Assembly: GCF_009193155.1 (NCBI RefSeq)
Contig: NZ_VUKD01000003.1
Location: 124,001-188,000, forward strand
Origin: Georgenia subflava
Lineage (GTDB): Bacteria; Actinomycetota; Actinomycetes; Actinomycetales; Actinomycetaceae
Reading direction: 5' to 3'
Length of the DNA stretch: 64,000 bases
A program made the position numbers and the translations under genes. The notes beneath the pieces were generated by a model, which ran no database searches, had not been told where the DNA came from, and saw only the letters and a program-made list of their open reading frames with translations. Shown in pieces: positions 37,074 through 44,528 of this stretch; the stretch's first letter is position 1, and every line of letters begins with the position of its first letter.

Positions 37074-37110
37074 GCCGACGGCGCCACCCGACCCGGGCGG
37101 CGCCGTCGGC
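37074..37110. terminator. Bidirectional terminator between asparaginase and OsmC
   Basis: GCCGACGGCGCC (37074-37085) pairs perfectly with GGCGCCGTCGGC (37099-37110), 13-nt loop, between two convergent stops. Confidence 0.7.
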
Positions 37111-37134
37111 CTGTCGAGCTCTCCTGCCCGGCTG

Positions 37135-37566
37135 TCAGGCCAGCGTGGCGTCCAGGGTGATGTCGATGGCCTTGAGCGCCTGGCTCACCGGGCACCCCTC
37201 CATCGCGGCGTTGGCGACGCGCTGGAAGTCCTCCTCGGAGATCCCGTCGATCGTCGCGCGCACGATGATGTGGCTGCCGGTGACCTTGGGGCCGCCCTCG
37301 GTGTCGAAGGTGACCTCGACCGTCGTCTCCAGCTTCGTCGGGGGCGTGCCGTTGGAGTCGAGCTCGTTGGAGAACGCCATGGAGAAGCACGTCGCGTGGG
37401 CCGCGGCGAGGAGCTCCTCCGGGTTCGTCGTCTTCGTGCCGTCCTCCGTGCGGGCCTTCCAGTTGACGTCGAACGTGCCCTTGCCGGAGCTCTCCAGCGT
37501 GGTCTGGCCGCTGCCCTGGAAGAGGTTGCCGTTCCAGGTGGTGCTGGCCTTGCTCGTCAGTGTCAT
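37135..37566 (-). CDS. OsmC-family thiol peroxidase
   Basis: A 143-residue OsmC/Ohr-fold protein that reduces organic hydroperoxides with two cysteines. The peroxidatic Cys is in TNPEELLAAAHATCFSMA (about residue 57), the second in AMEGCPVSQAL (about 125), and an Arg of the active site is in the early strand region. ATG 37566 follows GAGGGAG 6-7 nt upstream; starts at 37572 and 37608 are less well placed. It detoxifies peroxides in the cytoplasm, using a lipoyl or mycothiol-type reductant in related bacteria (not shown here). Confidence 0.92.
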   Translation of the reverse strand: MTLTSKASTTWNGNLFQGSGQTTLESSGKGTFDVNWKARTEDGTKTTNPEELLAAAHATCFSMAFSNELDSNGTPPTKLETTVEVTFDTEGGPKVTGSHIIVRATIDGISEEDFQRVANAAMEGCPVSQALKAIDITLDATLA

Positions 37567-37654
37567 GCTCATCTCCCTCGTTGCCCGGCTTCGTGTGTCG
37601 TTCCCCATCCTGCCCCGGTGCGGCGAGACCTGCAGCAGATGGGCTGCTGTCCGA

Positions 37655-37674
37655 GGTTAGGACTGCCTTACCTG
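37655..37674 (+). promoter_or_regulatory. Iron box (DtxR/IdeR type)
   Basis: AGGTTAGG-ACTG-CCTTACCT, arms 8 bp with one mismatch, matching the core TTAGGNNNNCCTNACCT consensus for DtxR/IdeR at 13 of 19 positions. It covers the -35 region of the TATGGT promoter (37692-37697), where a regulator would block transcription when iron is plentiful. Confidence 0.75.
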
Positions 37675-37691
37675 GAGGTCGTGGGACGGGC

Positions 37692-37697
37692 TATGGT
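37692..37697 (+). promoter_or_regulatory. -10 hexamer of leaderless siderophore-interacting protein gene
   Basis: TATGGT, 6 nt before the ATG at 37704. Confidence 0.65.
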
Positions 37698-37703
37698 GCC
37701 GGT

Positions 37704-38570
37704 ATGACCCAGAACCTCGCACACGCGGACCGGACCGGCCAGCGCGTCCTGGTGCGCGACCGCCTGCGCCACCCGCTCGTCTTCCGCCGCCTCACGGTGC
37801 TCCGCCGCACCGGCCTCGGCGGCAACCTGCTCCGACTCACCGTCGGAGGAGCGGACCTCGCCGGGTTCGTCGCCACCGGACCGGGCGACCACGTCAAGCT
37901 CTTCGTCCCGGACCCGGCGACGGGCGAGCTCCACGTGCCGACGGTCGGGCCCGACGGCGGCATCCAGCGACCGGCCGTCCCGGCCACCGTGCGCGACTAC
38001 ACCCCGCGCGCCGTCCGTCCCGGCGAGCTGGACATCGACGTCGTCCTCCACGAGCACGCCGGCCCCGTCTCCGCCTGGGCGGCGGCCGCCCGCCCGGGCG
38101 ACCCGCTCGCGATCGGCGGCCCGCGCGGCTCCCAGCTGGTCCCCACCGATGCCGATCACTTCCTGCTCGGTGGCGACGAGACCGCGCTGCCCGCGCTGGC
38201 TCGATGGCTCGAGCTCGTCCCGGCCGGTGTGCCGGTGGACGTGCTCGTCGAGGCCTCTCACCCGTCGGCGGGGGAGTACCTCGCCGAGGTTGCCCGGCCC
38301 GAGCATCACGTGCAGGTCCTGGACCGCGCCGGTGCCGATCCCGGCAGCACCACCGTGCTCGCCGACGCCGCCCGGTCCGCGGCCGTGCGTCCCGGCACCG
38401 GGTTCGCCTGGTTCGCCGGCGAGGCCGGCTCGCTCGTGCCCCTGCGTCGCTGGCTGCGCAACGACTCCGCCTTCGACCGCCGCAACACCAAGGTCGACGG
38501 CTACTGGAAGCGTGGCATAGTCGCGCTCGACCACCACGCCCCCATCGACCCCGACGACCCCGAGGACTGA
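37704..38570 (+). CDS. Siderophore-interacting protein, ferric-siderophore reductase
   Basis: A 288-residue FAD and NAD(P)H flavoprotein (SIP family, ViuB/YqjH) that reduces iron in imported ferric siderophores in the cytoplasm. The FAD domain has GDHVKLFVPD and RDYTPRA (about residue 100), then GPVSAWAAAARPGDPLAIGGPRGS; the nucleotide domain has LLGGDETALPALARWLE (about 158) and FAGEAGSLVPLRRWL (about 237), ending in the conserved KVDGYWKRG. A DtxR/IdeR-type iron box over its promoter agrees with expression under iron starvation. No siderophore uptake genes are in the window. It overlaps the coaE start by one base (TGATG). Confidence 0.95.
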   Translation: MTQNLAHADRTGQRVLVRDRLRHPLVFRRLTVLRRTGLGGNLLRLTVGGADLAGFVATGPGDHVKLFVPDPATGELHVPTVGPDGGIQRPAVPATVRDYTPRAVRPGELDIDVVLHEHAGPVSAWAAAARPGDPLAIGGPRGSQLVPTDADHFLLGGDETALPALARWLELVPAGVPVDVLVEASHPSAGEYLAEVARPEHHVQVLDRAGADPGSTTVLADAARSAAVRPGTGFAWFAGEAGSLVPLRRWLRNDSAFDRRNTKVDGYWKRGIVALDHHAPIDPDDPED

Positions 38571-39184
38571 TGCTCGTCGTCGGCCTCACCGGCGGGATCG
38601 GCTCGGGCAAGTCGACGGTCGCCGCCGAGCTGGCCCGCCTCGGTGCCACGGTGATCGACGCCGACGTGCTCGCCCGCCGGGTCGTGGCACCCGGCACGCC
38701 GGGCCTCGCCGCCGTCGTGGGCGCCTTCGGCACCGAGATCCTAGGCCCGGACGGCGCGCTCGACCGGCGGGCGCTCGCGACGCGGGTCTTCGCCGACCCG
38801 GCTGCCCGCTCGCGCCTCGAGCAGATCACCCACCCGCTCGTGGCGGCGGAGAGCGCCCGGCTGCAGGCGGAGGCCGGGCCGGGCGCCGTCGTCGTCCACG
38901 ACGTCCCCCTCATCGTGGAGAAGGGCCTCTCGGACCGCTACGACCTCGTCCTGGTCGTCGGTGCCGACGAGGACACCCGTGTCGCGCGGCTCGTGAACCA
39001 CCGCGGGATGTCCGAGGCGGACGCACGGGCGCGGGTCCGCGCCCAGGCGGACGACGCCGCCCGGCGGGCCGTCGCGGACGTCTGGCTCGACAACTCCGGC
39101 ACCGCCGAGGAGCTGGTCGACGCCGTCGGCCGGCTGTGGCGCGAGCGGCTCGTGCCCGAGCGGGACGCGCGCGTCCGCGGCTGA
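38570..39184 (+). CDS. coaE: Dephospho-CoA kinase
   Basis: A 204-residue P-loop kinase for the last step of coenzyme A synthesis. GLTGGIGSGKST (residues 6-17) binds ATP; VIDADVLAR and VVHDVPLIVEKG bind dephospho-CoA. Many actinobacterial CoaE proteins have a C-terminal GrpB domain; this one is the short form. ATG 38570 overlaps the preceding stop, so it is produced with the iron-regulated reductase, an unusual partner. In actinobacteria coaE is normally next to rpsA; here it is 4.9 kb away, pushed off by an accessory block. An earlier in-frame start would overlap the reductase gene for 366 bp and is rejected. Confidence 0.95.
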   Translation: MLVVGLTGGIGSGKSTVAAELARLGATVIDADVLARRVVAPGTPGLAAVVGAFGTEILGPDGALDRRALATRVFADPAARSRLEQITHPLVAAESARLQAEAGPGAVVVHDVPLIVEKGLSDRYDLVLVVGADEDTRVARLVNHRGMSEADARARVRAQADDAARRAVADVWLDNSGTAEELVDAVGRLWRERLVPERDARVRG

Positions 39185-39221
39185 CGCGCCGGACAGGGGC
39201 CCGAGGCCGGCGCGGCCGGGC

Positions 39222-40901
39222 CTAGGTCTCCGTCGGCGACCTGGGTCCCCGGTCCAGCGGCCCGTCGGCCGTCGGGTCGGCGAACGGGACGTCGGACGGG
39301 ACGGCGATGGCCTGGCGGACCGGTGCTGCCCTGCGCAGGCGCAGGGGGTCCCGGCGGAGGTCCACGTAGAGCGAGACGCACAGTCCGACCATGATGAGGA
39401 CGAACGGCGTGGCGGCGAGGATCGTGAACGTCTGGAGGGCACCGAGGCCGCCGACGAAGAGCAGGACTGCGGCGACCGCGCCGGTCAGGATGGCCCAGAC
39501 GATCACCACCGGGGTCCAGGGAGTCTCGCGTCCGTAGGAGGACAGCGTGCCCATGACCAGCGAGCCGGCATCGGCGCCGCTGACGAAGAACACCGCCGTG
39601 AGCACCATGACGACGAGGGCGGCGCCGGTGAAGAACGGGTACTCGGCGAGCATCGCGAAGAATCCGGCGGCCTCGCTGCCGGTGCCTGCGATGTCGACGC
39701 CGTTGATCTGCAGGTCGATGCCCGCCCCGCCGAAGACCGCGAACCAGATGACGCTCACGCCGGTGGGCGCGAGGAGGACGCCGAGGACGAACTCGCGGAT
39801 GGTGCGCCCGCGGGAGATGCGCGCGATGAACGTCCCGACGAAGGGTGTCCACGAGATCCACCAGGCCCAGTAGAAGATCGTCCAGCTGGCGAGCCAGTCA
39901 CCACCGCCGAAGACGGCCGAGTGGAAGCTCATCGGCACCAGGTTGGCGAAGTAGGTGCCGAGCGAGGCGGGCACGAGGTCGAGGATGAAGACGGTGGGAC
40001 CGACGACGAAGACGAACACCAGCAGGGCGGCGGCGAGCACGACGTTGGTGTTGCTCAGCCACTTGATGCCGCGCGAGACCCCGCTCGCCGCCGAGATGAT
40101 CACCCCGACGGTCAGGACGCAGATGATGATGACAGGGAGGCGGGCGCTCGGGTTCTCCTCGAACTCACCGGTGCGCAGCAGCGAGAGCCCCGCGGCGATC
40201 TGCAGGGCCCCGAGGCCGAGCGAGGTGGCCGAGCCGAACTTCGTGCACAGGATCGCCAGGATGTCGATGGGCCGGCCCCAGCCCCGGTCCTCGATCCGCT
40301 CGCGCCCGAGGATGGCCTGGAACGGCGCACTCATGAGGTTGCCGCGGCCCATCCGGTGGGTGGAGTACGCCAGCGCTAGACCGACCACCGAGTAGATGGC
40401 CCACGGGTGCAGGCCCCAGTGGAAGAGCGTGTAGGCCATGGCCGACTCGGCCGCCTGGGCGCTCTCCGGCGCGGCGTCGACGAACGGGGGCGGCGAGGCG
40501 AGGTGGGTGACGGGCTCGTACACACCGAAGAACATCAGGCCGATGCCCATGCCGGCGCTGAACATCATGGCGATCCACGACATCCGGGAGAACTCGGTCG
40601 TCTCGCCCTCCTGGGAGATCGGGATGCTCCCGAACCGACCGAACGCGAGCACCACAGAGAACGCGACGAAGCCCGCGGCCGCGAGGATGAACACCCAGCC
40701 GAAGGTGGTGGTCACCCACCCGAGCGCAGCGCCCGCCACCTCACCGACCGTCTCGGTGAACAGCACGCCGAGGAGACAGATGATCACCACGAGCCCGACG
40801 GCGACGAAGAAGACCGGCTTGTCGACGGTCGACCATCCGCGCGGCGCCTCGGACGGTTTCGCTGGCATCCCGGGTAGATCCTCCGGCGGCTGGGTGACCA
40901 T
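39222..40901 (-). CDS. BCCT-family betaine/choline/carnitine transporter
   Basis: A 559-residue membrane carrier with 12 predicted helices (about 28-520), sodium- or proton-driven uptake of quaternary ammonium compounds. The glycine-rich GMGIGLMFFGVYEP (about residue 120) is close to the betaine-binding GMGIGLMFYG stretch of BetP, and the tryptophan box WTIFYWAWWISWTPFVGTFIARISRGRTIREF (split across 340-370) is complete. Glycine betaine uptake in osmotic stress is the likely role; choline is possible. ATG 40901 follows AAGGAAA; a longer frame start at 41066 has no such signal. A hairpin-like GGCCCG/CGGGCC lies at its 3' end facing coaE. Confidence 0.93.
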   Translation of the reverse strand: MVTQPPEDLPGMPAKPSEAPRGWSTVDKPVFFVAVGLVVIICLLGVLFTETVGEVAGAALGWVTTTFGWVFILAAAGFVAFSVVLAFGRFGSIPISQEGETTEFSRMSWIAMMFSAGMGIGLMFFGVYEPVTHLASPPPFVDAAPESAQAAESAMAYTLFHWGLHPWAIYSVVGLALAYSTHRMGRGNLMSAPFQAILGRERIEDRGWGRPIDILAILCTKFGSATSLGLGALQIAAGLSLLRTGEFEENPSARLPVIIICVLTVGVIISAASGVSRGIKWLSNTNVVLAAALLVFVFVVGPTVFILDLVPASLGTYFANLVPMSFHSAVFGGGDWLASWTIFYWAWWISWTPFVGTFIARISRGRTIREFVLGVLLAPTGVSVIWFAVFGGAGIDLQINGVDIAGTGSEAAGFFAMLAEYPFFTGAALVVMVLTAVFFVSGADAGSLVMGTLSSYGRETPWTPVVIVWAILTGAVAAVLLFVGGLGALQTFTILAATPFVLIMVGLCVSLYVDLRRDPLRLRRAAPVRQAIAVPSDVPFADPTADGPLDRGPRSPTET

Positions 40902-40981
40902 GCGATCGGGTTTCCTTCCGTCAGGTGAGGCCGGACCGACGACGGTGCACCGGCTGCCTCTGCGGTACCGCCTGCGGTCAG

Positions 40982-40987
40982 TATCGT
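40982..40987 (+). promoter_or_regulatory. -10 hexamer of leaderless adenosyltransferase gene
   Basis: TATCGT, 7 nt before ATG 40995, preferring it to the GTG at 40986 that lies within the hexamer. Confidence 0.65.
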
Positions 40988-40994
40988 GGCACCC

Positions 40995-41612
40995 ATGAAT
41001 GACGACGGCGACCCAGGACCGGCCGAGCACCTCGGCGACACCGGGCGGATCTTCTTCGGGAGCCACGGCGAGCTGCCGAAGTCGGACGCCCGGGTGACGG
41101 CGTACGCGGAGGTCGACGCGGCGAACGCGGCGATCGGGGTGGCCATGGCCGCAGCCCCGTTGGAGCGGGAGATCGCTACGACCCTGCTGAGCGTGCAGAA
41201 CGACCTGCTCGACCTCGTCACCGACCTCGGGGTGTCGACGTTCGGTGACGAGCCGGTGATCACGATCGTGCCCGGCTACGTCGAGCGGCTGGACCGGGCG
41301 ATCCAGTACTTCGAGGAGCGCTCCGAGAACCTCGGCGGGATGGTGCTGCCCGGCGGCACGCTCGGAGCGGCGCTGATGTACCAGGCACGGGCCGCCGTAC
41401 GACGTGCCGAGCTCGCCGTCTGGCGCGCCGTCGAGGCGTACCCCGAGGTGGTCAACCGTGAGGCGGGTCGGTACCTGAACCGGCTGTCGACCCTGCTCTT
41501 CGTCACCGCCCGGGGCATCAACGCCGACCAGGGCGACGTCTCCTGGGTCCCCGGCTCCTCGGTCCAGGCGATCGGTCAGGGGACCGCCGACGTGGCGGAC
41601 GCCACCGGTTGA
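40995..41612 (+). CDS. PduO-type corrinoid adenosyltransferase (variant)
   Basis: A 205-residue PduO fold that adds the adenosyl group of ATP to cob(I)alamin. TGRIFFGSHGELPKSDARVTAYAEVDAANAAIG (about residues 15-48, in two halves) resembles the ATP site, with AYAEVDAAN where AYGxVDELN is usual; RAAVRRAELAV (about 135) provides the second arginine. Actinobacterial homologues with these changes are annotated as cob(I)yrinic acid a,c-diamide adenosyltransferases, so function is likely but the altered residues leave some doubt. It stands alone; no cobalamin genes are next to it. It converges on ftsH with a 10-bp gap. Confidence 0.8.
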   Translation: MNDDGDPGPAEHLGDTGRIFFGSHGELPKSDARVTAYAEVDAANAAIGVAMAAAPLEREIATTLLSVQNDLLDLVTDLGVSTFGDEPVITIVPGYVERLDRAIQYFEERSENLGGMVLPGGTLGAALMYQARAAVRRAELAVWRAVEAYPEVVNREAGRYLNRLSTLLFVTARGINADQGDVSWVPGSSVQAIGQGTADVADATG

Positions 41613-41622
41613 GCTCTCCGCC

Positions 41623-43698
41623 TCAGTGAGCCGCCGACTCGTCCGCCGGCCGGCCGGGTGACCCGGGTGCGGCGCCGACGAGCAGCGGACGTGCCGGCGC
41701 CTGGGTGAGCCCGGCAGCGGCGTAGGCCTCCGTCTCGTCGAGCGTCTCGTGCTCCATCAGGGCCGCGACGATCGCGTCGTGCCGGTCGCGGTTGTCCCGC
41801 AGGAGCCGGCGCGCCTCGTCGTAGCACTCGTCGACCAGCGCCCGGACCTCGGCGTCGACGGCCTCGAGCAGCGACTCCGAGGCGCCGTTCTGCCGGGCGT
41901 CGCCCTCGTCCGGGTACACCTGGACGGCTCCGATCGTCGGGGACATGCCCCACCGGCCGACCATCTGGCGGGCGATCGCCGTCACGGTCTGCAGGTCGGA
42001 CTCCGCGCCGGTGGTGGTCACGCCGAAGACCTCCTGCTCCGCGGCCATGCCGCCCAGGGCGCCGATGATCCGGCCCTTGAGGTAGGCGACGTCGTAGCCG
42101 TAGCGGTCCGTCTCCGGCGTTGACAGGGTCACGCCGAGGGCCCGGCCGCGGGGGATGATCGAGATCTTGCGGACGGGGTCGGCGCCGGGCTGGAGCATGC
42201 CGAGGAGTGCATGGCCTGCCTCGTGGTAGGCGGTGCGCAGCCGTTCCTCCTCCGGCATGACCACGGAACGCTCGGAGCCCAGCTGGACCTTCTCGAGCGC
42301 GTCGGCGAAGTCCTTGGCGTGAATCTGGTCCTGCTCGCGCCGGGCGGCGAGGAGGGCCGCCTCGTTCGCGAGGTTCGCCAGGTCGGCGCCCGTCATGCCG
42401 GGGGTCGTCCGGGCGACCTGGGCGAGCTCGACGTCGGCGGCCAGCGGCTTGCCCCGGGTGTGCACGGCGAGGATCTGCTCACGCCCCACCTGGTCGGGTG
42501 CCGAGACGGTGACCTTCCGGTCGAACCGGCCCGCGCGGGTCAGCGCGTCGTCGAGGACGTCCGCGCGGTTGGTGGCGGCGATGACCACCACCCCCTCGGT
42601 GCCGGAGAAGCCGTCCATCTCGGTGAGGATCTGGTTGAGCGTCTGCTCGCGCTCGTCGTTCCCGCCCATCGAGCGCGAGCTGGACCGGGACCGGCCGATG
42701 GTGTCGATCTCGTCGATGAAGATGATGGCCGGCGCGACCTTGCGCGCCTCGGCGAACAGCTCGCGCACCCGTGAGGCGCCGACCCCGACGATCATCTCGA
42801 TGAACTCGGAGGCCGAGGCGGAGAAGAACGGGACCTGTGCCTCGCCGGCCGTGGCGCGAGCGAGCAGGGTCTTGCCGGTGCCCGGGCCGCCCTCGAGGAG
42901 CACGCCCTTGGGGACCTTTGCGCCCAGACGGGTGTACTTGTCGGGGTTCCTGAGGAAGTCCACGATCTCGGAGATCTCGTCCTTGACCTCGTCGATCCCC
43001 GCGACGTCGTCGAAGTTGACGCGCACCTCTTCGGGATCGACCGGCTTGGTCTTCTTCCCGCCGAGCAGTCCGCCTGCACCGCCGGCGCCCATCTTCTTGG
43101 CCTGGCGGCGGAAGATCCAGACCCAGAAGGCCACGATGAGGACCAGTGGGAGCAGCGAGATCAGCAGGTTGGAGAGCAGCCCGCGCTCCTGCGTGATCGG
43201 GGTGGCCTGGACGACGGCGTCGCTCGCCTCGAGCTCGGCGAGCAGATCGTCCTGCGCGAAGGTCGGACGCTCGGTGACGAACTGGCGGTAGGTCGCGTCG
43301 CCCTCCGGCAGCTCGGCCGCCTCGGTCAGGACACCTTCGATGCTCTGGCCGCGGGAGAAGACCTCCTCGACGTTGCCCTCGCTCACCTGTTGCGTGAACT
43401 CGGTGTACGAGACGGTCGCCACCCGCGAGGTGGCCGCGTCCTGGAAGCTGGCGAGCGCGAAGAACGCCAGCCATGCGACGGCGATCCACACGGCGACCCG
43501 GCCCCACCGGGGCGACTCCGGGGGACGACCGCCGTCCGAGAGCCCCTCGGTCCGCCACGGCCGGCCTTCCGGCCGGCGGGAGTCATCGTTGTGCCTGTCC
43601 CGCGGGCGAGAGTCGTCGTCGCGCCTGTCCCGCGGTGCGGTGTCCTGCGTCCGATCGACCACGTCGCTCCTCCGTCTGCCGTCAGGTTGGTTGGCCAT
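41623..43698 (-). CDS. ftsH: FtsH-like ATP-dependent membrane zinc protease with altered pore loop
   Basis: A 691-residue AAA+ protease. A charged N-terminus (1-63, Arg/Asp-rich) precedes helix 1 (about 66-86), an extracytoplasmic region, and helix 2 (about 172-194). Walker A is GGPGTGKT (about 271), Walker B IIFIDEID, arginine fingers TRAGRFDRKV, zinc site HEAGH (about 494) and third ligand in TGAESDLQ. The pore loop reads FIEMIVGVGASR, so the aromatic Phe of the canonical FVG motif is Ile (codon 42790-42792). That Phe grips substrate in E. coli FtsH. GGPGTGKT also replaces GPPGTGKT. A specialised paralogue is therefore likely; a housekeeping ftsH would be elsewhere. TATATT lies 8 nt before the ATG, and the promoter faces marR. 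Confidence 0.9.
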   Translation of the reverse strand: MANQPDGRRRSDVVDRTQDTAPRDRRDDDSRPRDRHNDDSRRPEGRPWRTEGLSDGGRPPESPRWGRVAVWIAVAWLAFFALASFQDAATSRVATVSYTEFTQQVSEGNVEEVFSRGQSIEGVLTEAAELPEGDATYRQFVTERPTFAQDDLLAELEASDAVVQATPITQERGLLSNLLISLLPLVLIVAFWVWIFRRQAKKMGAGGAGGLLGGKKTKPVDPEEVRVNFDDVAGIDEVKDEISEIVDFLRNPDKYTRLGAKVPKGVLLEGGPGTGKTLLARATAGEAQVPFFSASASEFIEMIVGVGASRVRELFAEARKVAPAIIFIDEIDTIGRSRSSSRSMGGNDEREQTLNQILTEMDGFSGTEGVVVIAATNRADVLDDALTRAGRFDRKVTVSAPDQVGREQILAVHTRGKPLAADVELAQVARTTPGMTGADLANLANEAALLAARREQDQIHAKDFADALEKVQLGSERSVVMPEEERLRTAYHEAGHALLGMLQPGADPVRKISIIPRGRALGVTLSTPETDRYGYDVAYLKGRIIGALGGMAAEQEVFGVTTTGAESDLQTVTAIARQMVGRWGMSPTIGAVQVYPDEGDARQNGASESLLEAVDAEVRALVDECYDEARRLLRDNRDRHDAIVAALMEHETLDETEAYAAAGLTQAPARPLLVGAAPGSPGRPADESAAH

Positions 43699-43706
43699 GC
43701 CAAACT

Positions 43707-43712
43707 AATATA
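43707..43712 (-). promoter_or_regulatory. -10 hexamer of the ftsH-like gene
   Basis: TATATT on the minus strand, 8 nt before the ATG, in the 64-bp AT-rich gap to divergent marR. Confidence 0.55.
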
Positions 43713-43742
43713 GCGCTGTCATGTTGAGAGTTCAAGAAACTA

Positions 43743-43762
43743 GTTGGTGTAATCTCACTAAC
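43743..43762 (+). promoter_or_regulatory. Candidate MarR operator over the marR promoter
   Basis: GTTGGTG-TAATCT-CACTAAC, arms 7 bp with one mismatch. The centre is the TAATCT -10 (43750-43755) of the leaderless marR start at 43763, so binding would exclude RNA polymerase. A smaller palindrome TTGA-GAGT-TCAA (43724-43735) lies between it and the ftsH promoter. Confidence 0.65.
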
Positions 43763-44437
43763 ATGTGGCAGGAGCAAGAGGGAGTCCCGGACGAGCGAGC
43801 ATTGGGCCGGCAGGGCCGGCGTGGGCATGACGAGCGAGCAGCGGCCGGCAGAGCGGCGGACTCCGCGGCAGGCTCCAGGTCCCGTCCGGCGCCGTCCGGT
43901 GCCGAGCGCGAGCCTGCCTCGGTGGGCGAGGCCGAGGGCTCGGTGGGCGAGGCTGAAGGGGTGGGTGCCGACCTTCAGGCGGCGTTCGCGACGGTCCTGC
44001 GCTGGGCGAGCCGCGCGGCCGTCCAGGCCAGGCTCTGGGCGCACGAGGAGACCGCCGGTCTGACGCCCACCGACGCCTGGCTCGTCGAGGCCCTCGCGAC
44101 CCAGGGTCCGATGCGTGCCTCCGCGCTGGCCGCGTGGCAGGGGGTGGACAAGTCCACGGTGACGCCCCAGGTCCGTCGGCTCGAGCGCGCGGGTCTGGTC
44201 GACCGCACGCCCGACCCGCAGGACGGCCGGGCAGTGCTTCTCCGGCTCTCGGGTCGCGGCCGTGAGGTGCGCGAGCTCGTCCGCCGGGCCGGTGCCGGCG
44301 TGATCGAGGAGCAGCTGTCCTCCTGGGACGAGGACGACCGTCGGACCTTCGCCGTGCTGCTCGCCCGCTTCGCCGCCGGGCTGGCTGCCGAGGGGCGGGA
44401 GGCGGACCACCGGCCGGCCCCGGCGCCCCGCGTGTGA
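43763..44437 (+). CDS. MarR-family transcriptional regulator
   Basis: A 224-residue regulator. Residues 1-75 are a disordered Gly/Ala/Glu/Arg-rich tail; the winged helix is in residues about 80-205, with LTPTDAWLVEALATQGPMRASALAAWQGVDKSTVTPQVRRLERAGLVDRT (about 105-155, in separate motifs) giving the helix-turn-helix and DPQDGRAVLLRLSGRG the wing. ATG 43763 is set by TAATCT 7 nt upstream; the earlier ATG at 43721 is less likely. It is divergent from the ftsH-like protease, sharing a 64-bp gap with two palindromes, so it probably controls both genes. The ligand is unknown. Confidence 0.9.
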   Translation: MWQEQEGVPDERALGRQGRRGHDERAAAGRAADSAAGSRSRPAPSGAEREPASVGEAEGSVGEAEGVGADLQAAFATVLRWASRAAVQARLWAHEETAGLTPTDAWLVEALATQGPMRASALAAWQGVDKSTVTPQVRRLERAGLVDRTPDPQDGRAVLLRLSGRGREVRELVRRAGAGVIEEQLSSWDEDDRRTFAVLLARFAAGLAAEGREADHRPAPAPRV

Positions 44438-44516
44438 CAGGCCACCTCGAAGCCGTGACGCCGGCACGGGGCGTGCTCCGGAGGACCCCGTCGCCGCAGT
44501 TGTCGGTGCCGCGTCG

Positions 44517-44522
44517 TACCGT
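44517..44522 (+). promoter_or_regulatory. -10 hexamer of leaderless uvrB
   Basis: TACCGT, 6 nt before ATG 44529. No LexA-like box is seen upstream. Confidence 0.6.
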
Positions 44523-44528
44523 TGACCC

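Noticed and set aside
39198-39222. GGCCCG/CGGGCC repeat between coaE and the BCCT gene as a terminator
   Set aside because: Only a 6-bp stem at very high local GC, and it reaches into the stop codon of the transporter gene; not strong enough to list.
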